A DNA stretch of 64,000 nt from Nitrospirota bacterium (lineage in GTDB: Bacteria; Nitrospirota; JACRHJ01). Positions within the stretch are counted from its first letter, which is position 1. Each line of letters begins with the position of its first letter. The position numbers were made by a program, and so were the translations under genes. Below the pieces are notes generated by a model. It saw only the letters and a list, made by a program, of their open reading frames with translations. It had not been told where the DNA came from and did not search any database. Below are positions 36,926 through 44,346 of this stretch, one piece after another. The stretch is from contig JAJYHX010000006.1 in assembly GCA_021784575.1 (NCBI GenBank), positions 1-64,000 of the forward strand, given 5' to 3'.

Positions 36926-37114
36926 ATGGAAAACAAGATTACTCCGGAGATGAGCATAAACGAAATAATCAGGAAATATCCCAATACCATGGGTGTATTC
37001 AACCGCTTTAACGTGGACTCGTGCTGCGGCGGCGCAAGAAGCCTCAGGTCCGTCGCCGAAGAGGACAGGGTAGACCTCCGCGAGCTTGTCGATGCGCTAA
37101 GGAAAGCGGCCTGA
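36926..37114 (+). CDS. ScdA/RIC N-terminal-domain (DUF542-like) small protein
   Basis: The protein has 62 residues. NEIIRKYPNTMGVFNRFNVDSCCGGARSLRSVAEE is the DUF542 (ScdA N-terminal) pattern: a helix, then a Cys-Cys pair, then GG. In ScdA/YtfE this domain precedes the di-iron hemerythrin domain that repairs nitrosative damage to iron-sulfur clusters. Here it is free-standing. Stand-alone versions occur widely in anaerobes and may be redox or sulfur-handling. The start ATG 36926 follows GGGAAGGAC. It is 16 nt after the lipoprotein gene, so probably co-transcribed. Confidence 0.8.
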   Translation: MENKITPEMSINEIIRKYPNTMGVFNRFNVDSCCGGARSLRSVAEEDRVDLRELVDALRKAA

Positions 37115-37252
37115 GCATTATTTCCGGGCGGTTTTACCGGGTTGGGACAGTTTTGGGATAACTGGGGCAGAAAGGCCACAACAGGGGTTGCCCCGGCGAT
37201 TTATTTTATATCTCAATATTAATATTTTCAACGAGTTAGAAAGTTCTCCCTT

Positions 37253-37268
37253 TGGCAACCCTTTTGCA
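37253..37268 (+). promoter_or_regulatory. Sigma-54 (-24/-12) promoter
   Basis: TGGCAACCCTTTTGCA matches the sigma-54 pattern TGGCAC-N5-TTGCA with one mismatch and exact GG-N10-GC spacing (37254-37255 and 37266-37267). The expected start, about 12 nt downstream, leaves a 35-nt leader before the receiver gene. Confidence 0.7.
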
Positions 37269-37313
37269 AGCATCTGATGTACGGGCCTATAACAGGCCTT
37301 TAAACAGGTGCTT

Positions 37314-37745
37314 ATGGCAAAAGTCAACTCCGGGGACGGAGGCTGGTTTTTCGGCGGCGGAGTTCTCGTCGGAAGCTACGACACCGGCGCGGTTGAAACC
37401 ATAAAGGGATTCATAGCCGCCAGGTACAAGAGAGAGGTAACCGGCGTCACCGAGGCCTCGGAGCTTATCCTGGAGGTAATTGGCCGGGACCTCGACCTCG
37501 TTATACTTGACACCAACCTTAAAGGCCTGCCGCCCGCCAAGACCGTCCAGATAGTAAAGAAGTGCAGGCCGCGCCTGCCGGTTATCGTCATCTCGGACGA
37601 CTACACGATCGATACCGGGAGCAGGATAATGGAGCAGGGAGTTTTTTATTATATGTACAAGCCCGTCGAGATGGACAAGCTGTGCGAAGTGGTGGAGCGG
37701 GCGCTTATGAAGCGGGCAAGGGAAAATCTTGGCGCCGCGGGATGA
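37314..37745 (+). CDS. Orphan response-regulator receiver-domain protein
   Basis: The protein has 143 residues and is a CheY-like single receiver domain without an output domain. LDLVILDTNLKGLPP carries the likely phosphoacceptor Asp, VIVISDD gives the beta-4 strand, and YYMYKPVEMDKL the conserved Lys-Pro. The N-terminal GSYDTGAVETIKG replaces the usual double acidic pocket, so metal binding may be altered. Start 37314 is preferred over GTG 37308. A sigma-54-type promoter lies upstream, and the tusA-dsrEFH operon follows with its own promoter. The role is unknown. Confidence 0.75.
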   Translation: MAKVNSGDGGWFFGGGVLVGSYDTGAVETIKGFIAARYKREVTGVTEASELILEVIGRDLDLVILDTNLKGLPPAKTVQIVKKCRPRLPVIVISDDYTIDTGSRIMEQGVFYYMYKPVEMDKLCEVVERALMKRARENLGAAG

Positions 37746-37751
37746 AAGATG

Positions 37752-37781
37752 TTGAAGGGGGATTGGTTCCGGTAGTATAAT
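37752..37781 (+). promoter_or_regulatory. Sigma-70 promoter of the tusA-dsrEFH operon
   Basis: TTGAAG (37752-37757), 18 nt, TATAAT (37776-37781), about 50 nt before the tusA start. Confidence 0.65.
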
Positions 37782-37832
37782 TTTCTGCCGGATTGATGGC
37801 ACACAGATTTATTACAGAAACGGAGGTGAGTG

Positions 37833-38063
37833 ATGGCGAGCTTTGAACTGGACGTGAAGGGGGAAGTCTGCCCGTATGCGACGGTGAAGACAAAGAAGTT
37901 CATAAACTCCAAGATGGCTTCCGGGGATCAGGTTATGGTTATACTGGACTACCCGCTCTCGTCCGAAGAAATACCGAGGTGGGCCGCCGAGGCCGGACAC
38001 AAGGTGTTGGGCGTCGACAAGGCGGGCGACGCAGTCTGGAAAATAACAATTCAAAAAGCTTAG
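37833..38063 (+). CDS. tusA: TusA-family sulfur carrier
   Basis: The protein has 76 residues. FELDVKGEVCPYATVKTKKFI shows the TusA/SirA fold with persulfide Cys13 followed by Pro (CPYA instead of the common CPxP). TusA proteins accept sulfane sulfur and hand it to DsrEFH or other acceptors. ATG 37833 has GGAGG at the right distance; the GTG just before it is too close. It is the first of four packed genes (tusA, dsrE-, dsrF- and dsrH-like), so a sulfur-relay role is well supported by context. Confidence 0.85.
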   Translation: MASFELDVKGEVCPYATVKTKKFINSKMASGDQVMVILDYPLSSEEIPRWAAEAGHKVLGVDKAGDAVWKITIQKA

Positions 38064-38076
38064 GAGGTATCCGTAG

Positions 38077-38400
38077 ATGGCCGGGAACAAGCTTGGGATC
38101 CTGCTCACGACCAGCCCGGAGAGCGAGGACAGGCATACTGTCGTCAAACTCTGCGAGGCGGCCCTGGAGTCTGGCAGGGAAGTGCAGATATTCATGATGT
38201 GCGACGGCGTATACAACTCGTACACCGAACCCCTTGTCGGGCTTATCCCGAAGGGGGTGCAGATATCGGAGTGTCATCACAACGCCGGAGAGAGAAAGAT
38301 TCCGGAGGAGCACGAGAAGGCCGTGGGAGTCAATTCCGCGAGCCAGTACATATTCTCCGGGATAATCTCCGACGTTGACAGATTAATCACGTTCTGCTAA
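38077..38400 (+). CDS. DsrE/TusD-like sulfurtransferase subunit
   Basis: The protein has 107 residues with a DsrE/F-like alpha/beta fold: KLGILLTTSPESEDRHTVVKLCEAALESGREVQIFMMCDGVYNS, then a Cys in GVQISECHHNAGERK (residue 66), which lines up with the active Cys position of DsrE/TusD. Additional Cys residues are at 42 and at the very C-terminus (107). It would receive sulfur from TusA in the adjacent gene. AGGAGG precedes the ATG. It is related to but distinct from the better-known sulfur-oxidiser DsrE. Confidence 0.8.
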   Translation: MAGNKLGILLTTSPESEDRHTVVKLCEAALESGREVQIFMMCDGVYNSYTEPLVGLIPKGVQISECHHNAGERKIPEEHEKAVGVNSASQYIFSGIISDVDRLITFC

Positions 38401-38414
38401 GAGGAGGGATACAA

Positions 38415-38762
38415 ATGGGCGACAACCTGGTAACTATGATGAGGCGCTCTCCCTTCTCCACCGTGAGGAACTTCGAGGCCCTTCGCTCGTGCGTTGGCCT
38501 TTCGATGGGGGACGCGCCGCTTACGATGCTCTTTGTCGAGGACGGTATATATACGCTTTCGGCGAAGGGGAAGCCGGTGCTGGACGGTTTCGACTGGAAC
38601 AAGCACCTCGAGATGCTGAAGGAGCTTGATTTCCAGTTCGTCGTGGAGAAGGAGTCCGCGGACGAGCGCGGCGTTAAGGAATTCAACTGGGAGCCTTTGG
38701 TGATGTCCAGGGAGCAGGTAGCCGCGCTCCTCAAGGACGCCAAGGCCGTTATCACATACTAA
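38415..38762 (+). CDS. DsrF/TusC-like subunit
   Basis: The protein has 115 residues. RSPFSTVRNFEALRSCVGLSMGDAPLTMLFVEDGIYTL follows the DsrF/TusC pattern of an N-terminal strand-helix and an FxxDG turn. The C-terminus DAKAVITY resembles the ends of its neighbours. In DsrEFH complexes this subunit is structural and its Cys is not essential. GAGGAGGG precedes the ATG, and gaps to the flanking genes are 14 and 9 nt, consistent with one transcript. Confidence 0.8.
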   Translation: MGDNLVTMMRRSPFSTVRNFEALRSCVGLSMGDAPLTMLFVEDGIYTLSAKGKPVLDGFDWNKHLEMLKELDFQFVVEKESADERGVKEFNWEPLVMSREQVAALLKDAKAVITY

Positions 38763-38771
38763 GGGGGAGCG

Positions 38772-39023
38772 ATGAAGATACTGCACATGGTAAGACGAAA
38801 GGGAGACGCGCTTCCCCTTCAGATGGCGGATTCACAGAGGAAGGCGGGGGACGACGTCAAGATTGTCTTCCTGCAGGACGCCGTGTTCTCCTGCAAGGGC
38901 GACGGGACGAGCGTCTGCTGCGCCGAGGACGCCGACGCGCGCGGCGTCTCCTGCGGCAACAAGGTGGACTACAAGGGCATAGTCGATATGATATTCGACG
39001 CCGACAGCGTCATCAACTGGTAA
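38772..39023 (+). CDS. DsrH/TusB-like subunit
   Basis: The protein has 83 residues. MKILHMVRRKGDALPLQMADSQRKAGDDVKIVFLQDAVFSC matches the small DsrH/TusB fold, with Cys41 at the site usually carrying the DsrH cysteine, plus extra Cys at 49, 50 and 61. It ends DADSVINW, a typical DsrH-like C-terminus. AGGGGGAGCG precedes the ATG. It completes a tusA-dsrEFH-like set and is followed by a bidirectional terminator. Confidence 0.8.
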   Translation: MKILHMVRRKGDALPLQMADSQRKAGDDVKIVFLQDAVFSCKGDGTSVCCAEDADARGVSCGNKVDYKGIVDMIFDADSVINW

Positions 39024-39115
39024 ACGTGCAAGTGGAGACGGGATGTAAACCGCACCCTGTGTTTTCGATAGGCGTAGAGGCGCGATTTATCGCGCCCGCG
39101 CGCCCTTGATTGCGT

Positions 39116-39151
39116 AATAAAGGCCGTCAGGAAACCCTGGCGGCCTTTATT
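39116..39151. terminator. Bidirectional terminator between dsrH-like and the thioredoxin-like gene
   Basis: A long stem (AATAAAGGCCGTCAGG paired with CCCTGGCGGCCTTTATT, minor mismatch) with A/T-rich shoulders on both sides separates two convergent genes. Confidence 0.8.
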
Positions 39152-39152
39152 G

Positions 39153-39410
39153 TCAGTGAACTATTGCCTGCTTCACTTCCTCCGCCGCCGGGACGACCCC
39201 GCGCCACGCGCTGACAGGCTCGTCTTCGCCGTTTACCACCATCATCGTCGGCGTGGACATGACGCCGTAGAACACGCCCTCGGCCAGCCCTTCCGCCGTC
39301 TCCATTGAGTATTCCTGGACTTCGATTCCGTCTTCCTTGAGCTTCCCCGCGACAATCTTCGCCGCCGGGCACTTGCTGCATCCGTCCTTTACGAACACCT
39401 TGACATTCAT
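39153..39410 (-). CDS. Small thioredoxin/glutaredoxin-like protein
   Basis: The protein has 85 residues. VKVFVKDGCSKCPAAKIVAGKLKEDGIEV has the redox CSKC motif at residues 11-14, and MSTPTMMVV carries the cis-proline. This is the compact thioredoxin-like fold seen next to class III ribonucleotide reductases in anaerobes. It lies downstream of nrdD on the same strand, so it could serve as a reductant or redox partner, which is inferred from position. The ATG at 39410 follows AAGGAG at 11 nt. The upstream open frame is repeat-derived. Confidence 0.8.
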   Translation of the reverse strand: MNVKVFVKDGCSKCPAAKIVAGKLKEDGIEVQEYSMETAEGLAEGVFYGVMSTPTMMVVNGEDEPVSAWRGVVPAAEEVKQAIVH

Positions 39411-39462
39411 CTTGAAAAACTCTCCTTTCGTGAGGCTGTATGGAAGTTGGCAGTGCGTAATA

Positions 39463-39614
39463 CTCGGATGGTGCGTGGCGCTCAAGCGGCGCTTAAGGCT
39501 AAAGGATTGCGTGTCGCTATGTATAATTCGCCGTGCTCGGATGGTGCGTGGCGCTCGGATAAATCGTGGTGCTAAGAGAAAACTCCAAGCCCGGAGAGTG
39601 ATGGTGCGAGGCGC
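39463..39614. repeat. 21-nt direct repeats upstream of the thioredoxin-like gene
   Basis: CTCGGATGGTGCGTGGCGCT occurs at 39463 and again at 39536 (73 nt apart), with a weaker third copy (GATGGTGCGAGGCGCC) at 39599-39614. They fill the 268-nt gap between nrdD and the small redox gene. Confidence 0.65.
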
Positions 39615-39623
39615 CAAGAGTCT

Positions 39624-39670
39624 TAATAACGCCCCATCGTTCCCCTTCTTAATCTTAAGAGGGGGATGAA
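39624..39670. repeat. Dispersed palindrome, CCCCCTCTTAAGA type, copy 1
   Basis: The pattern TAACGCCCC..TTCCCC.TCTTA followed by TCTTAAGAGGGGG is shared with copies at 43980-44026 and 54801-54846. It forms a long imperfect hairpin just past the nrdD stop. Confidence 0.8.
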
Positions 39671-39678
39671 TGAAAATT

Positions 39679-41907
39679 TTATTCCCCCGCCAGGACGGTC
39701 TCCGGCTCTTTCTGCTCCTCGCTCGCCGACCCCTGATACCCGGCCCCCGGCCCCTCTTTCCTTAAGAACGGCTCGTTCCTGAAGCGGTCTTTAAGCTCGC
39801 CAAGCTTACCCTTGTTCCAGGACGACACCTTCGTGAAATATCCGGTTATGCGCGTGATGGCGTCCACATCGCCGGAGCCGCAGGACGGGCAGGACTCGTG
39901 TATCCCGCGTGTCGTCTTTCCGCAGCCGTCGCAGGCCGTGAACTCCGGGGAGAGCGCGACCTGGTCGTTTTGGGTATTCCTGAATATCTTCTCCACGAAG
40001 TTTGCGACCGACTCAGCCGACGGCTCCGCCTCGCCAAGCCAGATGTGCGTGAGCGAACCGGCCTCTATCATCGGATGGAAAAGCCCTTCCGTGCGCACGC
40101 GGGTAATCGGCCCGACATTCGCCGAAACCGGGATGTAGGTCGAGTTCGTGTAGTAGACCGTGCCCCTTGAAATGTCGCCCTTTACGGCGTGGCCCGAAGC
40201 CGGGGAGTGGTAGCGCAGGTCGAGCTTTGCGAAACGGTGCGCGGTGGACTCCGCGGGCGTCTGCTCAAGGACGAAGCGCATACCGTGCTTCTCCGCCAGC
40301 CGCTCCGTGAGGAGCTTCATCTGCGCGATTATCTTAAGGCCGTATTTCACGTATGGTGCGCCTTCGTGCATCTCATGGCCGGTATGCACCTTCACCATCT
40401 CGTTTAAGCCCACCATGCCGATAAGGTATGATACCCGGTTCATCCGTAGGTACGGCGCGCCGTCCCTGTTCATCGTAAGGAGCGCGAGCGGGCCGTCTTC
40501 GCCGAAGGACAGGAGCCGCTCGATGAAGTAGCGTTTCTGCATGTGCGCCCTGGCCGCCGTCTCCATTCGCTCGGCAAGCCCCCTGAAAAGCTCCGACTCC
40601 GAACCGTTCGCCTCGTATGCTATCCGGGGCAGGTTTATCGTCACGTTCTGGAGCGCGGAGTATCTCATCTTCCAGGGTTCTCTCGCGTCCTCGAAATCCT
40701 GCTTCTCCAGCTTGAAGGACAACCGGCAGCACTCGGAGATCTTCGCCGTCTCGCCCCTGTCGAAGACATAGTAGGTGTTGCCCATCTTCGCGGAACATCT
40801 TGCGATATGCGTTAGGAAATCCTTATGCCCCGGCGTATTGAAGAACTTCTCCGTTATGTGCACGAGCGGCTTCGGGAAGAAGAACGGCCTGCCCATGCCG
40901 TCTCCCTCCATGTAGACGTCGAAGAGCGCCCACAGGAGCTTCCTTGCCCATTCCCCGTATTCTCCGTAGCTCTTGCCCGTATACCTTCCGCCGGGGCCGA
41001 TGGCGGGGACGGTCTCGAAATGCCTGGGGATTTCCCAGTAGAGGTTGATGTCGGAGAATATCGCCTGGCCGCCCCTTGCGACCGCCTGCTGGGAGTATTC
41101 GAAGATGATCATCTGGGCGAGCTGGTGTATCCCGGCGTCGCTCATGCCCTCGATGTATGGGGCGAAGAAGAGGTTCACGGCGTCCCAGCCTATCGCGCCC
41201 GCGAAGTGGCTCTGGAGCGCGGCGGAGAACTTCACCATGTGCGCGAGCAGGACTTCCGCGTGTTTCGCGGGCCTGGCGACGGAGAGAGAGTTCGGCATGG
41301 CAAGCCCGAACTTCTTCACGTATTCGAGCGACTGGCCGGAGCAATAGGGCCGGTCTATGAACCCCAGGTCGTGCAGGTGTATAGCCCCGCGCATGTGCGC
41401 GTCGGAGACGTCCTCGGAGAATACCTCGTGCAGCGCGTAGTCCTTCTTGATGCTCTCGGCGAGGGTGAGGTTCGTCGCCTCCGGCCCGTGCGGGATGTTC
41501 GCGTTCTCCTTGTTCTGGCAGAGTATGAGCCGCTCGACATCGTAGAGCGGAACGCCCAGGCGCATGTGTTTCCTGCGCGCGGACTCAAGGCCGTATTCGA
41601 CGAGCTTCGCGTCCACGAGCTCGCGCACCAGCGCCGCCGTGAGCTTACGTATCCTCGCCGCGGTTATCACGCGCTCGACTTCAAGGGATATGGCGTCCGC
41701 GGTGGCCCGGTCTATGGAGGTCTCCCGGACAAGCGCGTCGACAATCCTCGCGCGGTTCCAGGTAACCACCTGGTCGTCCGAAGTCCGGACGAAGAGCGCC
41801 ATGTCGGTAGTCTCGCCGGCGAAAAGGTCCGGCTCCGACGGTTGACCGGTCCCGGACGGCAGACCGGCGTCAAATGGCGTAAGGGTCAAATCTTCAGGGC
41901 CGAACAT
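39679..41907 (-). CDS. nrdD: Anaerobic (class III) ribonucleoside-triphosphate reductase
   Basis: The protein has 742 residues. It converts ribonucleotides to deoxyribonucleotides by a glycyl radical. An N-terminal ATP-cone (VVTWNRARIVDALVRE near residue 46) is followed by the large barrel. The C-terminal zinc site CDGCGK/CPSCG precedes RITGYF, whose Gly is the radical site. ATG 41907 has AGGAGG close upstream; the longer frame to 41970 is not favoured. Residues 13-27 (FDAGLPSGTGQPSEP) come from a repeat. Two NrdR boxes lie upstream. No nrdG activase gene is in the window. Confidence 0.95.
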   Translation of the reverse strand: MFGPEDLTLTPFDAGLPSGTGQPSEPDLFAGETTDMALFVRTSDDQVVTWNRARIVDALVRETSIDRATADAISLEVERVITAARIRKLTAALVRELVDAKLVEYGLESARRKHMRLGVPLYDVERLILCQNKENANIPHGPEATNLTLAESIKKDYALHEVFSEDVSDAHMRGAIHLHDLGFIDRPYCSGQSLEYVKKFGLAMPNSLSVARPAKHAEVLLAHMVKFSAALQSHFAGAIGWDAVNLFFAPYIEGMSDAGIHQLAQMIIFEYSQQAVARGGQAIFSDINLYWEIPRHFETVPAIGPGGRYTGKSYGEYGEWARKLLWALFDVYMEGDGMGRPFFFPKPLVHITEKFFNTPGHKDFLTHIARCSAKMGNTYYVFDRGETAKISECCRLSFKLEKQDFEDAREPWKMRYSALQNVTINLPRIAYEANGSESELFRGLAERMETAARAHMQKRYFIERLLSFGEDGPLALLTMNRDGAPYLRMNRVSYLIGMVGLNEMVKVHTGHEMHEGAPYVKYGLKIIAQMKLLTERLAEKHGMRFVLEQTPAESTAHRFAKLDLRYHSPASGHAVKGDISRGTVYYTNSTYIPVSANVGPITRVRTEGLFHPMIEAGSLTHIWLGEAEPSAESVANFVEKIFRNTQNDQVALSPEFTACDGCGKTTRGIHESCPSCGSGDVDAITRITGYFTKVSSWNKGKLGELKDRFRNEPFLRKEGPGAGYQGSASEEQKEPETVLAGE

Positions 41908-42021
41908 GGTTCCTCCTTGCAGATGCTTGTCCGACGGGGGGCCAAAAAACATATCCAACAGGTAGTCCACAGGCTTTCCAAAGCCTGCCAGTGTTCAAAT
42001 CCCCAGCCTTGTCCACAGGAT

Positions 42022-42069
42022 ATTCAATATGTTGAGCCACGAGAATATTTATAGCACAATATATTGTGG
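42022..42069 (-). promoter_or_regulatory. Paired NrdR boxes upstream of nrdD
   Basis: Box 1 contains CAATATGTTG (42025-42034) and box 2 CAATATATTG (42057-42066), within the known NrdR consensus acaCwAtATaTwGtgt. Their centres are 32 bp apart, three helical turns, as in established NrdR sites. Confidence 0.9.
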
Positions 42070-42178
42070 TTGTCAATAAAATTTTTATCCTCTTGACATA
42101 AACCCCCTTTTGTGAGAAAAAATATGGGGTTTTAGGGTATTGTCAATCTACCGTGTACAGATGAGAAAGGGGACTGAA

Positions 42179-42772
42179 ATGACAAGGGGAGCCAGGAAGG
42201 TTGCGGTTTTTCTCACGGTTGCGGCCTTGATAGCCATGATACCAATAGGGTGCGCCAAGAAGCCGCCGCAGACAGTGCAGGGGCTTTTGAATGCGGGAAA
42301 GACCGCGTACAGGGAGGGCCATTATCAGAAATCGCTCGAGTTTTTTACCGAGGCGGCGAAGCTTAATCCGCAGGATCCGGAGGCCCATTTCTTCCTTGGC
42401 AACATCCTCTCGATAACGGGGAAGAAACAGGAAGCCATTGCAGAGTATAATAAATCCATACTTATCGCGCCCAACGTGCCCCAGCCGTATTACAACAAGG
42501 GCAACGCCTACGCCATGCTTGGCGATAACCAGCAGGCCCTCGATGCGTTCAACGAGGCCATAAAGATAAACCCCAAATACGTTAGGGCGTATTACAACAA
42601 GGCGCTTATACTTTCGCGCATGGGCAAGAAAAAGGAGGCCCAGGAGACGTTCACGGAGGCGCGCTCCCTGGCCCCGCTCGGCCCGAACGGCCAGCCTGAA
42701 GCCGGTCAACCGGCGGCTCCCGCCCAGCCGCAGCAGGCTCCCGGCGCCGCCCCGGCACCGCCGGCCAAATGA
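42179..42772 (+). CDS. TPR lipoprotein
   Basis: The protein has 197 residues. The signal peptide ends AALIAMIPIGC, so Cys is lipidated. Three to four tetratricopeptide repeats follow (GHYQKSLEFFTEAAKLNPQDPEAHFFLGNIL, AIAEYNKSILIAPNVPQPYYNKGNAY, ALDAFNEAIKINPKYVRAYYNKAL). The C-terminus is an Ala/Pro/Gln-rich tail in which QPEAGQPAAP is encoded by the mini-palindrome at 42701-42714. TPR lipoproteins act as assembly scaffolds in the envelope. The stop overlaps the next gene's start (ATGA), so they are coupled. Start 42179 is supported by AAAGGGG. Confidence 0.85.
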   Translation: MTRGARKVAVFLTVAALIAMIPIGCAKKPPQTVQGLLNAGKTAYREGHYQKSLEFFTEAAKLNPQDPEAHFFLGNILSITGKKQEAIAEYNKSILIAPNVPQPYYNKGNAYAMLGDNQQALDAFNEAIKINPKYVRAYYNKALILSRMGKKKEAQETFTEARSLAPLGPNGQPEAGQPAAPAQPQQAPGAAPAPPAK

Positions 42773-43548
42773 GGCCCGTCTCCTCGGGGAAGACCGACAG
42801 GGGCGGGAAGAGGCTTAAAAACGAAGACAGCATAGGGGTTTTCGACGACCTGGGGCTGTATGTCGTCGCCGACGGCATGGGCGGTCACGCCGCCGGAGAG
42901 GTGGCGAGCAATACCGCAGTGGAGGCCGTCAAGGCGTGGATCGAATCCGGGCAGGATGAGGCGCCTGTGGCCGACCGTGAGGCCGGGTCAGGGTCTGCCG
43001 ACGCCGGGCAGAGGCTTCTTCAGGCAATAAACTTTGCCAACGGAGAGGTACTGAAAAAGGCCCTGTCCGACCCGCGGCTGAAGGGGATGGGCACGACCAT
43101 CGCGGCGGTTTTGCTTGGGAAGGACGAAGGCAGCGGGGTCCGGAGCCGGTCAGCCGGCCTCGCGCACGCAGGGGATTCGAGGATTTATCTCTTCAGAAAC
43201 GGGGAGTTGAGCAGGCTTACGCGGGATCATTCGCTGGTCGAGGACCTGGTCGCCGATGGCCGGATAACCCCCGTCCAGGCAAGGGTTCACCCGTTCCGGA
43301 ACGTCGTAACGCGCGCGCTTGGGACGAAGGAAGACACGCAGGCGGACATATCATACCTCGTCCCGGAGCCCGGCGACATGCTCCTTTTGTGCAGCGACGG
43401 CCTGACCGGGATGCTCGAAGACCTTAAAATCTCGGAGATTCTGGCCTTGGGCGCCGGTTCGCCCTTCGTTTGCGCGGACGCGCTCGTAAGGGCCGCGAAC
43501 GAGGCCGGAGGCGACGACAACATCTCCGTAGTCGTTTTAAAGTTCTGA
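42769..43548 (+). CDS. PP2C-type serine/threonine phosphatase
   Basis: The protein has 259 residues. The Stp1/PrpC motifs are present: TDRGGKRLKNEDS near 9-21, LYVVADGMGGHAAGEVAS near 31-48, GMGTTIAAVLL near 104, LAHAGDSRIYLFRNGELSRLTRDHSLV near 126, DMLLLCSDGLTGML near 204 and GGDDNISVVV near 246. It should dephosphorylate Ser/Thr phosphoproteins in the cytoplasm. No partner Ser/Thr kinase gene is in the window. Residues near 64-80 (APVADREAGSGSADAGQ) and 125 look repeat-derived. Confidence 0.92.
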   Translation: MRPVSSGKTDRGGKRLKNEDSIGVFDDLGLYVVADGMGGHAAGEVASNTAVEAVKAWIESGQDEAPVADREAGSGSADAGQRLLQAINFANGEVLKKALSDPRLKGMGTTIAAVLLGKDEGSGVRSRSAGLAHAGDSRIYLFRNGELSRLTRDHSLVEDLVADGRITPVQARVHPFRNVVTRALGTKEDTQADISYLVPEPGDMLLLCSDGLTGMLEDLKISEILALGAGSPFVCADALVRAANEAGGDDNISVVVLKF

Positions 43549-43680
43549 ATGTTCCACGCGGAACATAAAAAACGATGGTTCCCGAAATAAATCCTTATTT
43601 ATCAATGGGTTGAAAATCGGCGGCCTGTCTGTCAATAACTGTTTATCGATTGTATAACCCGTTGTAAAACAAGTATAATC

Positions 43681-43863
43681 CCCGCACACCCTTTTTGGCC
43701 TGAAATTGCCCGAAAACGGCCCGTTTTCGAGCCGCTTTCGATACCGCCGAGGAAATGCTAAATTTCATCCTTTTTATTTTAATAATCAACTGGTTGCACG
43801 ACTAATCCGGAATAGCCGCTGACAATGAACTTCGCCTACCGATGAGGATTGCTCACGGGTGTT
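43681..43863 (+). repeat. 185-bp dispersed element, copy 1
   Basis: It is closely similar to the complement of 54881-55065: shared blocks include TTTTTGGCCTGAAATTGCC, AAAACGGCCCGTTTTCGAGC, ACTAATCCGGAATAGCC and CGATGAGGATTGCTCACGGG. No ORF was recognised in it. Confidence 0.85.
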
Positions 43864-43979
43864 CGAGTCGTTTTATGAGTAAAGCCGGGCGCAATGAATT
43901 GCGCCCCTACGATGAGCAGGCGGGGGAATGAAATGCAAAAGGTGGATTCTTCGCGGAGTTCAGAATGACGGGCTACCTT

Positions 43980-44026
43980 CATCCCCCTCTTAAGATAAGA
44001 GGGGGAACGAGGGGGCGTTATGACAA
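43980..44026. repeat. Dispersed palindrome, CCCCCTCTTAAGA type, copy 2
   Basis: CATCCCCCTCTTAAGATAAG leads into AGGGGGAACGAGGGGGCGTT and then TATGACAACT. It matches copies at 39624-39670 and 54801-54846. Confidence 0.85.
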
Positions 44027-44346
44027 CTGTGGATGGCGGCGAACCCTCTCCCGGCCTTCGGCCACCCTCTCCCATGAAAGGGAGAGGGGTAACTTCCGGG
44101 CGCAAGTGAACTCGCGCCCATACGATTAGCACCGGCGTGGTGATGACAGCCTGTCTCCTTATCCCCTTTTCGTGTATAACCGGTGAGCAGCAGGGGCGGG
44201 GATAACAGGGATTTGCCGATGGGCGCGTTTCCATTGCATGGGCGGTTTTTATGGCCCGGCACGGCCCGTCTCTCGCGCTTCAGGTAACCGTTTTCACTTT
44301 AAAATGGTATACTTATTTATGAGAGCAACATGGAAGGAGGGTATCT

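Larger units (their letters stand above)
43549..44346. other. Repeat-rich intergenic region of about 800 nt
   Basis: No convincing gene is seen. It holds, in order: a small hairpin ATGTTCCACGCGGAACAT (43548-43565), one copy of a 185-bp element (43681-43863), a GGGCGCAATGAATTGCGCCC palindrome (about 43886-43905), a GAATCC/TTCGCGGAG remnant, the CCCCCTCTTAAGATAAG palindrome (43980-44026), a CCCTCTCCC/GGGAGAGGG palindrome (44044-44090) and another GGGCGCAA element. Confidence 0.8.

Noticed and set aside
39463-39614. Possible CRISPR-like array of 21-nt repeats
   Set aside because: Only two good copies, one poor one, unequal spacing and no cas genes.
43548-43565. Terminator after the PP2C gene
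   Set aside because: The ATGTTCCACGCGGAACAT hairpin is followed by A residues, not a T-tract, on the coding strand.
43836-44262. Two overlapping minus-strand ORFs of 90-132 codons
   Set aside because: They are made of dispersed palindromes and contain no protein-like pattern.
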